From: JAHEEL01 sp942491345
Lineage (GTDB): Bacteria; Actinomycetota; Acidimicrobiia; Spongiisociales; UBA5794
Assembly (NCBI GenBank): GCA_942491345.1
Contig: CALOAN010000036.1
Coordinates: 124,001-188,000, forward strand
Reading direction: 5' to 3'
Length of the DNA: 64,000 nt
The translations under genes were made by a program, and so were the position numbers. The notes under the pieces are model-generated. The model was not told the DNA's origin and searched no databases. It was given only the letters and a program-made list of their open reading frames with translations. This document shows positions 17,959 through 25,452 of this stretch, piece by piece. The number at the start of each line of letters is the position of its first letter. Within the stretch, counting starts at the first letter, position 1.

Positions 17959-17964
17959 CTTTCA

Positions 17965-17999
17965 TCACCGCCCACGGTCACCGTGGGCGGTGACTTTTT
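17965..17999 (+). terminator. rho-independent terminator of bS22
   Basis: A 13-bp perfect stem, TCACCGCCCACGG / CCGTGGGCGGTGA, with a TCA loop is followed by CTTTTT. Confidence 0.93.
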
Positions 18000-18042
18000 C
18001 CCGACGAATCAGCGAACCTCTGCGCCCGGACGGGTCGGCTTT

Positions 18043-18157
18043 CGCCCGTTCCGCGGGCTCACAGCGCCGTATACGGGGTGGAGAACCCTGGGTTCGCTGC
18101 GCCGCCCGTTCCGCGGGCTCACAGCGCCGTATGCGGGGTGGAGAACCCTGGGTACGC
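18043..18157 (+). repeat. two tandem copies of the 54-bp dispersed element (60-bp period)
   Basis: Copies at about 18043-18096 and 18103-18157 differ at only a few positions. Each runs from CCGTTCCGCGGGCTC through GCGCCGTATACGGGG to GAGAACCCTGGGT. Each contains the palindrome CCGTATACGG or a one-base variant. The array lies between the bS22 terminator and the PAC2 stop codon. Confidence 0.9.
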
Positions 18158-18161
18158 GGAT

Positions 18162-19001
18162 CTAGACGTCCTTGAGGAAACGTTCGATCTCGTCGAACAG
18201 CTCGCCGCTTCTCCCGGGGTCGAGCGACCGGTCGTTCTCTGCGATCTCACGCACGTACTCGGCGAGGTCGTCGGACTCGGCGACGGCTTCATCGACCTGG
18301 AGAATGAAGTCGGCCTCCAAGAGACGCAACTCCTCGCTGTCGCCGGCGAATCCGACGATCTGGCCGGCCTTGCGCAGCAGCGCCCGCATGGCCATCGGAT
18401 TCGCATTTGCGGCGAGATAGTGGGGGGTGGCGGCCCAGATGCTCGTGGCCTGGATGCCCGCCTCTCTGCAGGCCTCACCGAGCACCGCAACGATCCCTGT
18501 CGGCCCCGCGTAGTCGGTGTGTGGGAGGCCGGTGCCGTCGAGATTCGACAGATCGGTTGCGACGCCGGACAGCGGTACGGGCGTCGAGTGTGTCACCGAG
18601 CCGATGTAGGCGCCGAGCATGGTGGCCGACTCGACACCGCAGTCGGCGAGGACGGCGGTGACGGTCCGAGCGAAGGTCTTCCATCGAAATGTCGGTTCGT
18701 CTCCGATGACGACAACGAGGTCGTGGTCGAGGTCTGGTCGGCTGATAGCGTAGAAACGCGTCTCGGGCCAGATCATCGACTCGACGGTGCCGTCGAGCAC
18801 GGAGACAGTGGGACGGTGCTCCTGGAAGTCGAAGAACTCCTCTGGTTCTATCGCAGCGAATGGCCGGTCGATGCCCCAGCGTTCGAGGAGGTGGCGGAGC
18901 GCCCCCGATGCGGCATCGCAGGCGTCGTTCCAGCCCTCGAAAGCAACGACTGCGCGCGGCCTGCGGAGGAAGGGTCGTTCAAAGCGTCGTACCGGGTCCA
19001 C
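18162..19001 (-). CDS. PAC2 family protein
   Basis: 279-aa protein of the proteasome-assembly-chaperone 2 family. AVVAFEGWNDA near the N-terminus and GIVAVLGEACREAGI near residue 175 are typical of the actinobacterial members. A role in proteasome assembly is only assumed from the family name; no proteasome gene is in the window. The GTG at 19001 is preferred to the TTG at 19022 because TAGCCT sits 7 nt upstream. The stop lies 5 bp beyond the 60-bp repeat array. Confidence 0.88.
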   Translation of the reverse strand: MDPVRRFERPFLRRPRAVVAFEGWNDACDAASGALRHLLERWGIDRPFAAIEPEEFFDFQEHRPTVSVLDGTVESMIWPETRFYAISRPDLDHDLVVVIGDEPTFRWKTFARTVTAVLADCGVESATMLGAYIGSVTHSTPVPLSGVATDLSNLDGTGLPHTDYAGPTGIVAVLGEACREAGIQATSIWAATPHYLAANANPMAMRALLRKAGQIVGFAGDSEELRLLEADFILQVDEAVAESDDLAEYVREIAENDRSLDPGRSGELFDEIERFLKDV

Positions 19002-19008
19002 GCGTGGA

Positions 19009-19014
19009 AGGCTA
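19009..19014 (-). promoter_or_regulatory. -10 hexamer TAGCCT, leaderless promoter
   Basis: 7 nt before the GTG at 19001. Confidence 0.5.
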
Positions 19015-19049
19015 TCGGGCAAATGTCGTAGCGCCCATCAAGTTTGTGA

Positions 19050-19088
19050 TAGGGCCGAACGGCCCGCTGCGCGAGGCTTCCGGCCCTA
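19050..19088 (+). promoter_or_regulatory. alternative hairpins in the hydrogenase leader
   Basis: TAGGGCCG (19050-19057) can pair with CGGCCCTA (19081-19088). GGGCC (19052-19056) can pair instead with GGCCC (19061-19065). The two folds exclude each other. They lie 50-90 bp upstream of hydB in the divergent space from the PAC2 gene. No T-run follows, so any regulatory role is speculative. Confidence 0.3.
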
Positions 19089-19141
19089 GATCGGGTCTGG
19101 GCGTCTTCTTACCGTATCGAGGAGCATCCCAGGATGGAGAC

Positions 19142-20290
19142 GTGAAAGAATCACTCGTCATCGACCGTGAGGGTGTTGATGCCCTCATTAGCGCGCTCGC
19201 CGATCGAGGCTACGAAGTCGTTGGACCAACCGTTCGCGGTCGGACGATCCTGTACGACACGATCACCTCGACCGACGACCTCCCCGTCGGCCTCCGCGAC
19301 CTTCAGGAGGCCGGCACATACCGGCTTGAGGAACGAGGCGACGGCGCCCTGTTTGGCTATGTCGTCGGGCCGCAGTCGTTCAGGAGATTCACGACTCCAC
19401 CGGGGACGGTGTTTTGGAAAGGCCTCCGCACCAATGGCAGCTTTGAGACGGTCGCCCCTGAAGAGCCACCGCGGTACGCGTTCTTCGGCGCTCGGCCGTG
19501 CGAGGTCGCTGCGCTGAAGATCCAGGACACGGTTTACGGGTCGGTCGGCGACCCGGTCTACGCCGGACGACGCAACCGATCGTTCACCGTCGCGGTGAAC
19601 TGTACAGAGCCGGCGCCGACCTGCTTCTGCGATTCGATGGGGACGGGCCCCGGGGTTTCAGAGGGATACGACATTGCGTTGACCGAGGTGCTCGACGGGG
19701 ATACCCACTACATCCTTGCCGAAGCAGGGAGCGACGAGGGCGAAGAGGTCCTTGCGTCGTTGACCGCCCGTAGCCCGGCGGATGAGGAGCTCGTTGCCGC
19801 CCACCGGATGGTGGTTCGGGCAGCAGAACACATGGGTCGATTCCTCGACACCGACGGGTTGAAGGAGGTGCTCCAAGACAACCTCGAGAACCCCTACTGG
19901 GACGAGATCGCGAAGCGTTGCCTCTCGTGCACGAACTGCACGCTGGTCTGCCCGACGTGCTTCTGCTCGAGCGTCGAGGACCACCTATCGCTCGACGGTT
20001 CCGAAGCCGAGCGCGTGCGGACGTGGGATTCGTGTTTCACGCTCGATTTCTCCTATGTCAACGGTGGCCCGGTGCGCCCGTCACCCGGCCCCCGGTATCG
20101 CCAGTGGCTCACCCACAAGCTGGCGTCCTGGCAAGACCAGTTCGGGGAGATCGGGTGTGTCGGCTGCGGCCGATGCATCACGTGGTGCCCGGTTGGGATC
20201 GACATCACGAAGGAGGCGGCCGAGATTCGCGAACGGGATGTTCGTCGGGTCGCGGTCGGCACACCAAACGTCAAGGAGGCAGCCGAATGA
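19142..20290 (+). CDS. hydB: [NiFe] hydrogenase (group 3b-like) Fe-S subunit beta
   Basis: 382-aa electron-transfer subunit of a cytoplasmic NAD(P)-linked [NiFe] hydrogenase (sulfhydrogenase type). The C-terminal third holds two 4Fe-4S motifs, CLSCTNCTLVCPTCFC (near residue 263) and CVGCGRCITWCP (near 340). The N-terminal region with FFGARPCEV is the family's conserved domain. The GTG at 19142 has GGAG close upstream; an open frame to 18860 has no support. First gene of a tight operon; its stop overlaps the next start as ATGA. Confidence 0.92.
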   Translation: MKESLVIDREGVDALISALADRGYEVVGPTVRGRTILYDTITSTDDLPVGLRDLQEAGTYRLEERGDGALFGYVVGPQSFRRFTTPPGTVFWKGLRTNGSFETVAPEEPPRYAFFGARPCEVAALKIQDTVYGSVGDPVYAGRRNRSFTVAVNCTEPAPTCFCDSMGTGPGVSEGYDIALTEVLDGDTHYILAEAGSDEGEEVLASLTARSPADEELVAAHRMVVRAAEHMGRFLDTDGLKEVLQDNLENPYWDEIAKRCLSCTNCTLVCPTCFCSSVEDHLSLDGSEAERVRTWDSCFTLDFSYVNGGPVRPSPGPRYRQWLTHKLASWQDQFGEIGCVGCGRCITWCPVGIDITKEAAEIRERDVRRVAVGTPNVKEAAE

Positions 20291-20748
20291 GCGAAGTGTT
20301 CGACGTGCTCATCGATCAACCGTTCTTCGAGGGGATGACCGACGACCAGGTCAAGGCCGTTGCAGAGACGGCGAGGATCGTCACGTTCGAAGAAGGAGCG
20401 GTGATGTTCGTTGAGGGTGGTCCGGCCAGACGGACGTACCTCATCCTCGACGGTGATGTGGCGCTCTCGCTCCGCACACAGGAACATGGAGCGAAGATCA
20501 TCCAGACGCTCCACCGCGGCGATTTCGTCGGCTGGTCGTGGATGTATCCGCCCTATCGGTGGAGCTTTGACGCCAATGTTCAGAGCGAGGTCACCGCGGT
20601 CCAGTTGGACGGTCCGCAGTTGAAGAAGATCTCGTTGGCCGACCCGGAACTCGGGTACGAGCTCCTACGGCGGTTCACCGAAGTCATCGTCGCCCGCATG
20701 CAAGCACTCAGGATCCAATTGCTCGATGTCTACTCAGCTTTCCGTTAA
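20287..20748 (+). CDS. stand-alone cyclic-nucleotide-binding domain protein in the hydrogenase operon
   Basis: 153-aa protein that is almost entirely a Crp-type cNMP-binding beta-barrel: FEEGAVMFVEGGPARRTYLI and LHRGDFVGWSWMYPP are the barrel and phosphate-cassette regions. The C-terminus is one helix with no helix-turn-helix, so it cannot bind DNA like Crp/Fnr. It is translationally coupled on both sides (ATGA overlap with hydB; 23-bp overlap with hydG). This suggests a regulatory or structural partner of the hydrogenase. Whether it binds cAMP is unknown; the usual Arg in the phosphate cassette is not obvious. Confidence 0.85.
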   Translation: MSEVFDVLIDQPFFEGMTDDQVKAVAETARIVTFEEGAVMFVEGGPARRTYLILDGDVALSLRTQEHGAKIIQTLHRGDFVGWSWMYPPYRWSFDANVQSEVTAVQLDGPQLKKISLADPELGYELLRRFTEVIVARMQALRIQLLDVYSAFR

Positions 20749-21574
20749 GCCCGACGCCCACGTGATGAGCCCGGCGCCGTGCCGGATCATCGGCGTGGAG
20801 CGAGAACTACAAGACACCTACACGCTCGAGATCGAGCCGCCGGGAGACGATTGGAGTTTCCTCCCCGGGCAATACACGATGCTCTACGCGTTCGGTATCG
20901 GCGAAGTCCCGATCTCGATCAGCGGCGATCCCGGCGATTCCACGAGGATCGTCCAGACGATCCGGGCGGTTGGCGCGGTCTCCGACGCCCTTGTCGGCCT
21001 GCAACCCGGCGACTCCGTCGGCGTTCGCGGACCTTTCGGCACGGCGTGGGACACGGCAGCGGCCGAAGGCCGGGACGTCCTGATCGTTGCGGGCGGAGTG
21101 GGCCTGGCGCCGCTGCGGCCCGTGGTCTTCGATGTGCTCAACCACCGGGATCGATATGAGAACGTGACGTTGATGTACGGCGCCCGTTCGCCCGCCGACT
21201 TGCTTTTCGCAACGCAGATCTCGGAGTGGCGCAGCCGTTTCGACCTCGAAGTCCTCGTGACCGTGGATCATGGCGATGAGGCATGGCGCGGTCCGGTTGG
21301 TGTTGTGACGTCGCTGATCAATCGCTCCTCCTTCGATGGTGACACGGCCGTCGCGTTCGTCTGTGGGCCGGAAGTGATGATGAGGTTCACGATCCAGGCG
21401 CTCGAGCGCAAAGGCCTCAGCGATGACCGCCTCTATGTCTCGATGGAGCGCAATATGAAGTGTGGCATAGGTTTGTGTGGCCACTGCCAGCTTGGGAAGT
21501 ATTTCCTCTGCAAGGACGGCCCGGTGATGACGTGTGCCCAAATGGCCGGCTCGTGCTGGATCAGGGAGGTGTGA
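20726..21574 (+). CDS. hydG: [NiFe] hydrogenase (group 3b-like) FAD/NAD(P)-binding subunit gamma
   Basis: 282-aa flavoprotein that joins the hydrogenase Fe-S chain to NAD(P)(H). It has a ferredoxin-reductase layout: FAD domain (about residues 15-105), NAD domain with VAGGVGLAPLRPV (near 112), and a C-terminal CGIGLCGHC...C cluster (about 246-275) for a 2Fe-2S centre. Its start lies 23 bp inside the preceding cNMP-domain gene, and the next gene follows 1 bp after its stop. Confidence 0.93.
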   Translation: MSTQLSVKPDAHVMSPAPCRIIGVERELQDTYTLEIEPPGDDWSFLPGQYTMLYAFGIGEVPISISGDPGDSTRIVQTIRAVGAVSDALVGLQPGDSVGVRGPFGTAWDTAAAEGRDVLIVAGGVGLAPLRPVVFDVLNHRDRYENVTLMYGARSPADLLFATQISEWRSRFDLEVLVTVDHGDEAWRGPVGVVTSLINRSSFDGDTAVAFVCGPEVMMRFTIQALERKGLSDDRLYVSMERNMKCGIGLCGHCQLGKYFLCKDGPVMTCAQMAGSCWIREV

Positions 21575-21575
21575 C

Positions 21576-22370
21576 GTGGCGCTACCGAAACTTGCCGTTC
21601 ACAAGTTTGCATCCTGTGATGGCTGCCAGCTGAGCCTGCTCGATCTGGAGGACGAGCTACTCGCCGTTGCCGGTGTTGTTCAGATCGCTAACTTCATGGA
21701 GGCCTCCCGCGAGGTGCTGCCGCCGCCGTATGACGTCACCTTGGTTGAAGGGTCGATCACGACGGCACACGACCGGGATCGCATTCAGCAGATCCGCGAC
21801 GAGACGACCGTGCTGATCACCATCGGCGCGTGCGCGACAGCCGGCGGTATCCAAGCGTTGCGGAACTGGAAGGACGTGGACGACTTCAGCGCCTACGTGT
21901 ACGCCCATCCCGAGTTCATCGACACACTCCAAGAATCCACTCCGATTGCCGACTACGTGGAGGTTGATTTCGAGCTTCGCGGATGCCCGATCTCGAAGTA
22001 CCAGTTGCTCGAGGTGCTGGTTGCGTTCCTGCAGGGCCGCAAACCGAATATCCCGACGTACAGCGTGTGTATGGAGTGCAAGGCCAAGGGCAATCCCTGT
22101 GTGATGGTGTCGCATGGAACCGTATGCCTTGGACCGATCACCCAGGCCGGCTGCAGCGCCTTGTGCCCCACCTACGACCGCGGCTGCTACGGCTGTTTCG
22201 GGCCGATGGAGAGCGCAAACGCAGCCGCACTGGCCAAGAACTGGGAGATGATGGGCCTGTCGGACCGGCAGATCGTCGATTCGCTTCGCGGCTTCAACGC
22301 CTGGTCGGAGGCGTTCCGCGTGGAGAGCGACCGGAGAGAGGCATCGATTGAGATCGGAGGTGCCCGATGA
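21576..22370 (+). CDS. hydD: [NiFe] hydrogenase (group 3b-like) small subunit delta
   Basis: 264-aa small subunit carrying the proximal Fe-S cluster chain. FASCDGCQLSLLD gives the N-terminal CxxC, GACATAGGIQ and RGCPISKYQL the further ligands, and CMECKAKGNPC...CLGPITQAGC...C the C-terminal cluster region. No twin-arginine signal is present, so the enzyme is cytoplasmic. GTG at 21576 is chosen because GGAGGT precedes it by 5 nt. The stop overlaps hydA as ATGA. Confidence 0.94.
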   Translation: MALPKLAVHKFASCDGCQLSLLDLEDELLAVAGVVQIANFMEASREVLPPPYDVTLVEGSITTAHDRDRIQQIRDETTVLITIGACATAGGIQALRNWKDVDDFSAYVYAHPEFIDTLQESTPIADYVEVDFELRGCPISKYQLLEVLVAFLQGRKPNIPTYSVCMECKAKGNPCVMVSHGTVCLGPITQAGCSALCPTYDRGCYGCFGPMESANAAALAKNWEMMGLSDRQIVDSLRGFNAWSEAFRVESDRREASIEIGGAR

Positions 22371-23659
22371 CAACCGCGAGAGAGATCTCCGTCGAGTACC
22401 TCGCTCGGGTCGAGGGTGAAGGCTCGATGAGGGTCAAGGTCGTCGATGACCGGATTGAGGACGTCGAGTTCTCGATCTTCGAGCCACCGCGATTCTTCGA
22501 AGCGTTCCTGCGCGGTCGCCCCTACACCGACGCGCCCGACATCACGGCGCGTATCTGCGGCATCTGTCCGATCGCGTATCAGATGAGTTCGGTTCACGCG
22601 ATGGAAGATGCATTCGACATCACCGTGGGCGGACAGCTGCGCGAACTGCGCCGGCTCATCTATTGCGGTGAGTGGATCGAGAGCCACGTGCTCCACGTCT
22701 ACTTGCTCCATGCCCCGGACTTCCTGGGCTACGAGAGCGGCATTCACATGGCGGCGGATCATCGAGAGGTGGTCGAGCGGGGCCTCCGGATGAAGAAGGC
22801 GGGGAACGACGTCGTCGCCCTCCTTGGTGGTCGAGAGATCCATCCGATCAACGTTCGTGTCGGCGGCTTCTACCGCACTCCAACGAAGAATGAGCTGCAA
22901 GCGCTCGTACCCGAGCTCGAGTGGGCGAAAGACGCCGCCCTCGAAACGATCAAATGGACCGCTGGGTTCTCATTCCCCGAGGCCGACCTCGACTTCGAGT
23001 TTGTCTCAGTGTGCCATCCCGACGAGTACCCGTTCAACGAGGGGAACATCGCCTCCAACAAAGGCATCGATATTCCGATCTCACAATTCAACGAGTTCTT
23101 CGCCGAAGAGCATGTTGAGCGTTCGAACGCACTTCACAGCCGGGTTCGCGGACGCGGTGCCTATCACGTGGGTCCGCTTGCACGATACGCGATCAACTTC
23201 GAGAAGCTGACGCCGCTTGCGCAGCAGTCGGCGCTCGACGCGGGGCTGGAACCGGTGTGCACCAACCCGTTCAAGAGCATCATCGTGCGGAGCGTGGAGA
23301 CGCTCTACGCGATCGAGGAGGCGCTGAGGATCATCGACGCGTATGAGGAGCCGGCCGAGGCGTTCGTTCCGTGTACGCCGAAGGCGAGTGTGGGCCACGG
23401 CGCAACCGAGGCGCCTCGCGGAATGCTCTACCACCAGTATCGGCTCCACGAGGATGGGCGCATCGCCGATGCCCAGATCACGCCTCCCACTGCACAGAAC
23501 CAACTGACGATCGAGTCGGACTTGCGATTCGTGCTCGAACAGCACCTCGATCTCCCCGATCCCGAGCTGTCGTGGGTACTCGAGCAGTCGATCCGCAACT
23601 ATGACCCGTGTATCTCGTGTGCGACACACTTCCTCGACCTGACGGTCGAACGTGTCTGA
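22367..23659 (+). CDS. hydA: [NiFe] hydrogenase (group 3b-like) large subunit alpha
   Basis: 430-aa catalytic subunit. The Ni-Fe centre ligands are in ARICGICPIAYQ (near residue 60) and DPCISCATH (near 414). Nine residues follow the terminal His of the second motif, the peptide expected to be cut off by the maturation protease encoded next. No selenocysteine replaces the first Cys. The operon order hydB-hydG-hydD-hydA matches bidirectional NADP-linked group 3b enzymes, thought to dispose of or recover reductant as H2 and able to reduce sulfur in some species. Confidence 0.95.
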   Translation: MTTAREISVEYLARVEGEGSMRVKVVDDRIEDVEFSIFEPPRFFEAFLRGRPYTDAPDITARICGICPIAYQMSSVHAMEDAFDITVGGQLRELRRLIYCGEWIESHVLHVYLLHAPDFLGYESGIHMAADHREVVERGLRMKKAGNDVVALLGGREIHPINVRVGGFYRTPTKNELQALVPELEWAKDAALETIKWTAGFSFPEADLDFEFVSVCHPDEYPFNEGNIASNKGIDIPISQFNEFFAEEHVERSNALHSRVRGRGAYHVGPLARYAINFEKLTPLAQQSALDAGLEPVCTNPFKSIIVRSVETLYAIEEALRIIDAYEEPAEAFVPCTPKASVGHGATEAPRGMLYHQYRLHEDGRIADAQITPPTAQNQLTIESDLRFVLEQHLDLPDPELSWVLEQSIRNYDPCISCATHFLDLTVERV

Positions 23660-24107
23660 AGTCGTCGTCATCGGCGTCGGAAACCGAGTGATGGGAGATG
23701 ATGCGGCCGGGCCGGCCGTGGTTGATCGGCTCGCCCACCGCGTCCCGCCATCTGTCGAGTTGGTCGAGTCCGTCGGAGACGCCACTCATCTTCTCGAGAC
23801 CTGGCGCGACGCCGGACTCGCGGTCATCGTTGATGCCGTGGTCTCCGGCGGCGCGGTGGGTTCGATCCAACGTATTGACGGGATGCAGGGGTTCCCGTCG
23901 GCGTGGCGATCGGCTTCGACCCACCTCGTTGGCCTCGCCGAGGCGATCGACCTGGGAGACGCGGTCGGCGTGCTTCCCAATGTCATGGTCATCTACGGCA
24001 TCGAGATCGCACGCGTTGAACCGGGGGTCGGTCTCAGCCCTTCAATCGACCGGGCTGTTGACGAGGTCGCCGCGAGCATCGTGGAGCTGTGTGAGGGCTA
24101 CGCCTGA
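23652..24107 (+). CDS. hydrogenase maturation protease
   Basis: 151-aa HyaD/HycI-family endopeptidase that removes the C-terminal tail of the large subunit after nickel insertion. GVGNRVMGDDAAGPAVVD at the N-terminus holds the metal-binding Asp, and VDAVVSGG the second acidic residue. It overlaps hydA by 8 bp. The hypABCDEF accessory genes are not in the window. Its 3' end overlaps the convergent MBL/rhodanese gene by 10 bp. Confidence 0.92.
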   Translation: MSEVVVIGVGNRVMGDDAAGPAVVDRLAHRVPPSVELVESVGDATHLLETWRDAGLAVIVDAVVSGGAVGSIQRIDGMQGFPSAWRSASTHLVGLAEAIDLGDAVGVLPNVMVIYGIEIARVEPGVGLSPSIDRAVDEVAASIVELCEGYA

Positions 24108-25417
24108 TCTTCCGCCAGAACCTCTGCGACCCCGCCGCCGGTCACCACGATGGGTTCAAAGCCGCCTGCTTCGAGGTAGCGGACGGCCATTTGTGATCGG
24201 TAGCCGCCGCCGCAAATGACCCAGACCGGCCGGTCTGGATCAAGGTCCTGCGGCAGTTCGGTACGGAGGTCCGGGACGTATCGCTGGAAGGAGCCCGGGA
24301 TCGATGCCTCTTCCCAATCTCCCGGTGCTCGGACGTCGAGAATCTGAGGAGAACCCGTTTGGAGTTCGTTCTTCAGATCGGCAATCGATGCCAACCGGTA
24401 CGAGTCCAGCTGATCCCGTTCACCGAGATCGGAGGCGGCGCCGACTACGTGGTCGTAGCCGATGCGTGCCAGTTGGACCGTGGCTTCTGTGATGTCCTGA
24501 TCGGCGTTGGCGACGAGCACGATCGGCTCGTCGAACGGGATCAGCCACCCGGCCCACACCCCCATTTGGTCTTCGAGTTCGAGGCCATATGAGCCGGGGA
24601 GATGCCCTGCGGCGTAGTCGGCCTGGGGACGGATATCGACGACGTGGGCGTTGCCGGGTATCTCGTCAACAGTGATCAGCGGAGCCGAGCTGCTCGGCAT
24701 GGGTTCGGGCCCTGCGAGGTTGATCGGGCCCATGTGCGCGTAGTAGTCCGGGTAGGGCTGGAGCCCGGTCAGGGCCTGAGCCACGAACGATGCTGCCGTA
24801 GGATGCGCAAGCACGGGATTCGACCGATTCTCGCGACCGATCGTGGACGAAGCGGTCTCCGCGACCGATGACGTGCAGAACGAACCCGCTCCGTGGGTGG
24901 GGTAGAGAGCCACGTTGTCGGGAAGTCCGCCGAGTCGAGTGACCGATTGATACTGGAGTTTGGCGAGAGATTCAGCGCGGTCCATGCCGAGAAGGTCACT
25001 TCGTCCGGCCGATCCGACGAGCAGGCTGCCTCCGGAGAACAGCGCGACCGGCTCGCCGTCGACGAGAACCAGATAGCTCACGTGCTCCGGGGTGTGGCCC
25101 GGCGTGTGGATTGGGCGGACGGTGAAGCTCCCACTGTCGAGATCCTCGAGATGGAAGGCAGGCAGGTGGTCGAAGGCCGCACCGGACGAGGCGGGGAGCA
25201 CGAGTTCGGCTCCGGTCGCGTGGGCTGCTGATAGGCCCCCGGACACATAGTCGTTGTGGAGGTGTGTCTCGAGGATGAATCGGGTGTCGAGATCGGAAGC
25301 TGCGTCTACGAAGCGGTCGATGTCACGCTGCGGGTCCACCAACATCCCAACTCCTTCGTGTTCGAGAAGGTAGGTCGAGTCGCCGAGTCCCGGTGTGACG
25401 AAGGTCGTGACGTTCAT
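24098..25417 (-). CDS. MBL-fold persulfide dioxygenase-like / double rhodanese fusion
   Basis: 439-aa protein. The N-terminal metallo-beta-lactamase domain (about residues 1-235) has HLHNDYVSGG and HTPGHTPEHVSYL metal-binding motifs as in ETHE1-type persulfide dioxygenases. Two rhodanese-like domains follow: the first (about 250-335) lacks a catalytic Cys, the second (about 345-439) has VICGGGYRSQMA with the Cys in place. It probably handles glutathione- or other thiol-persulfides. ATG at 25417 begins the conserved region; a TTG at 25456 overlapping the copA stop (TTGA) is the alternative start. Confidence 0.88.
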   Translation of the reverse strand: MNVTTFVTPGLGDSTYLLEHEGVGMLVDPQRDIDRFVDAASDLDTRFILETHLHNDYVSGGLSAAHATGAELVLPASSGAAFDHLPAFHLEDLDSGSFTVRPIHTPGHTPEHVSYLVLVDGEPVALFSGGSLLVGSAGRSDLLGMDRAESLAKLQYQSVTRLGGLPDNVALYPTHGAGSFCTSSVAETASSTIGRENRSNPVLAHPTAASFVAQALTGLQPYPDYYAHMGPINLAGPEPMPSSSAPLITVDEIPGNAHVVDIRPQADYAAGHLPGSYGLELEDQMGVWAGWLIPFDEPIVLVANADQDITEATVQLARIGYDHVVGAASDLGERDQLDSYRLASIADLKNELQTGSPQILDVRAPGDWEEASIPGSFQRYVPDLRTELPQDLDPDRPVWVICGGGYRSQMAVRYLEAGGFEPIVVTGGGVAEVLAEDQA

Positions 25418-25452
25418 GCGAGGTCTGAGCGCAGCGGGATCACCGGTGTTTG

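Noticed and set aside
22367..23659. Selenocysteine in the hydrogenase large subunit
   Set aside because: The C-terminal motif reads DPCISC with ordinary Cys codons and no in-frame TGA, although selA/selB are in the window.
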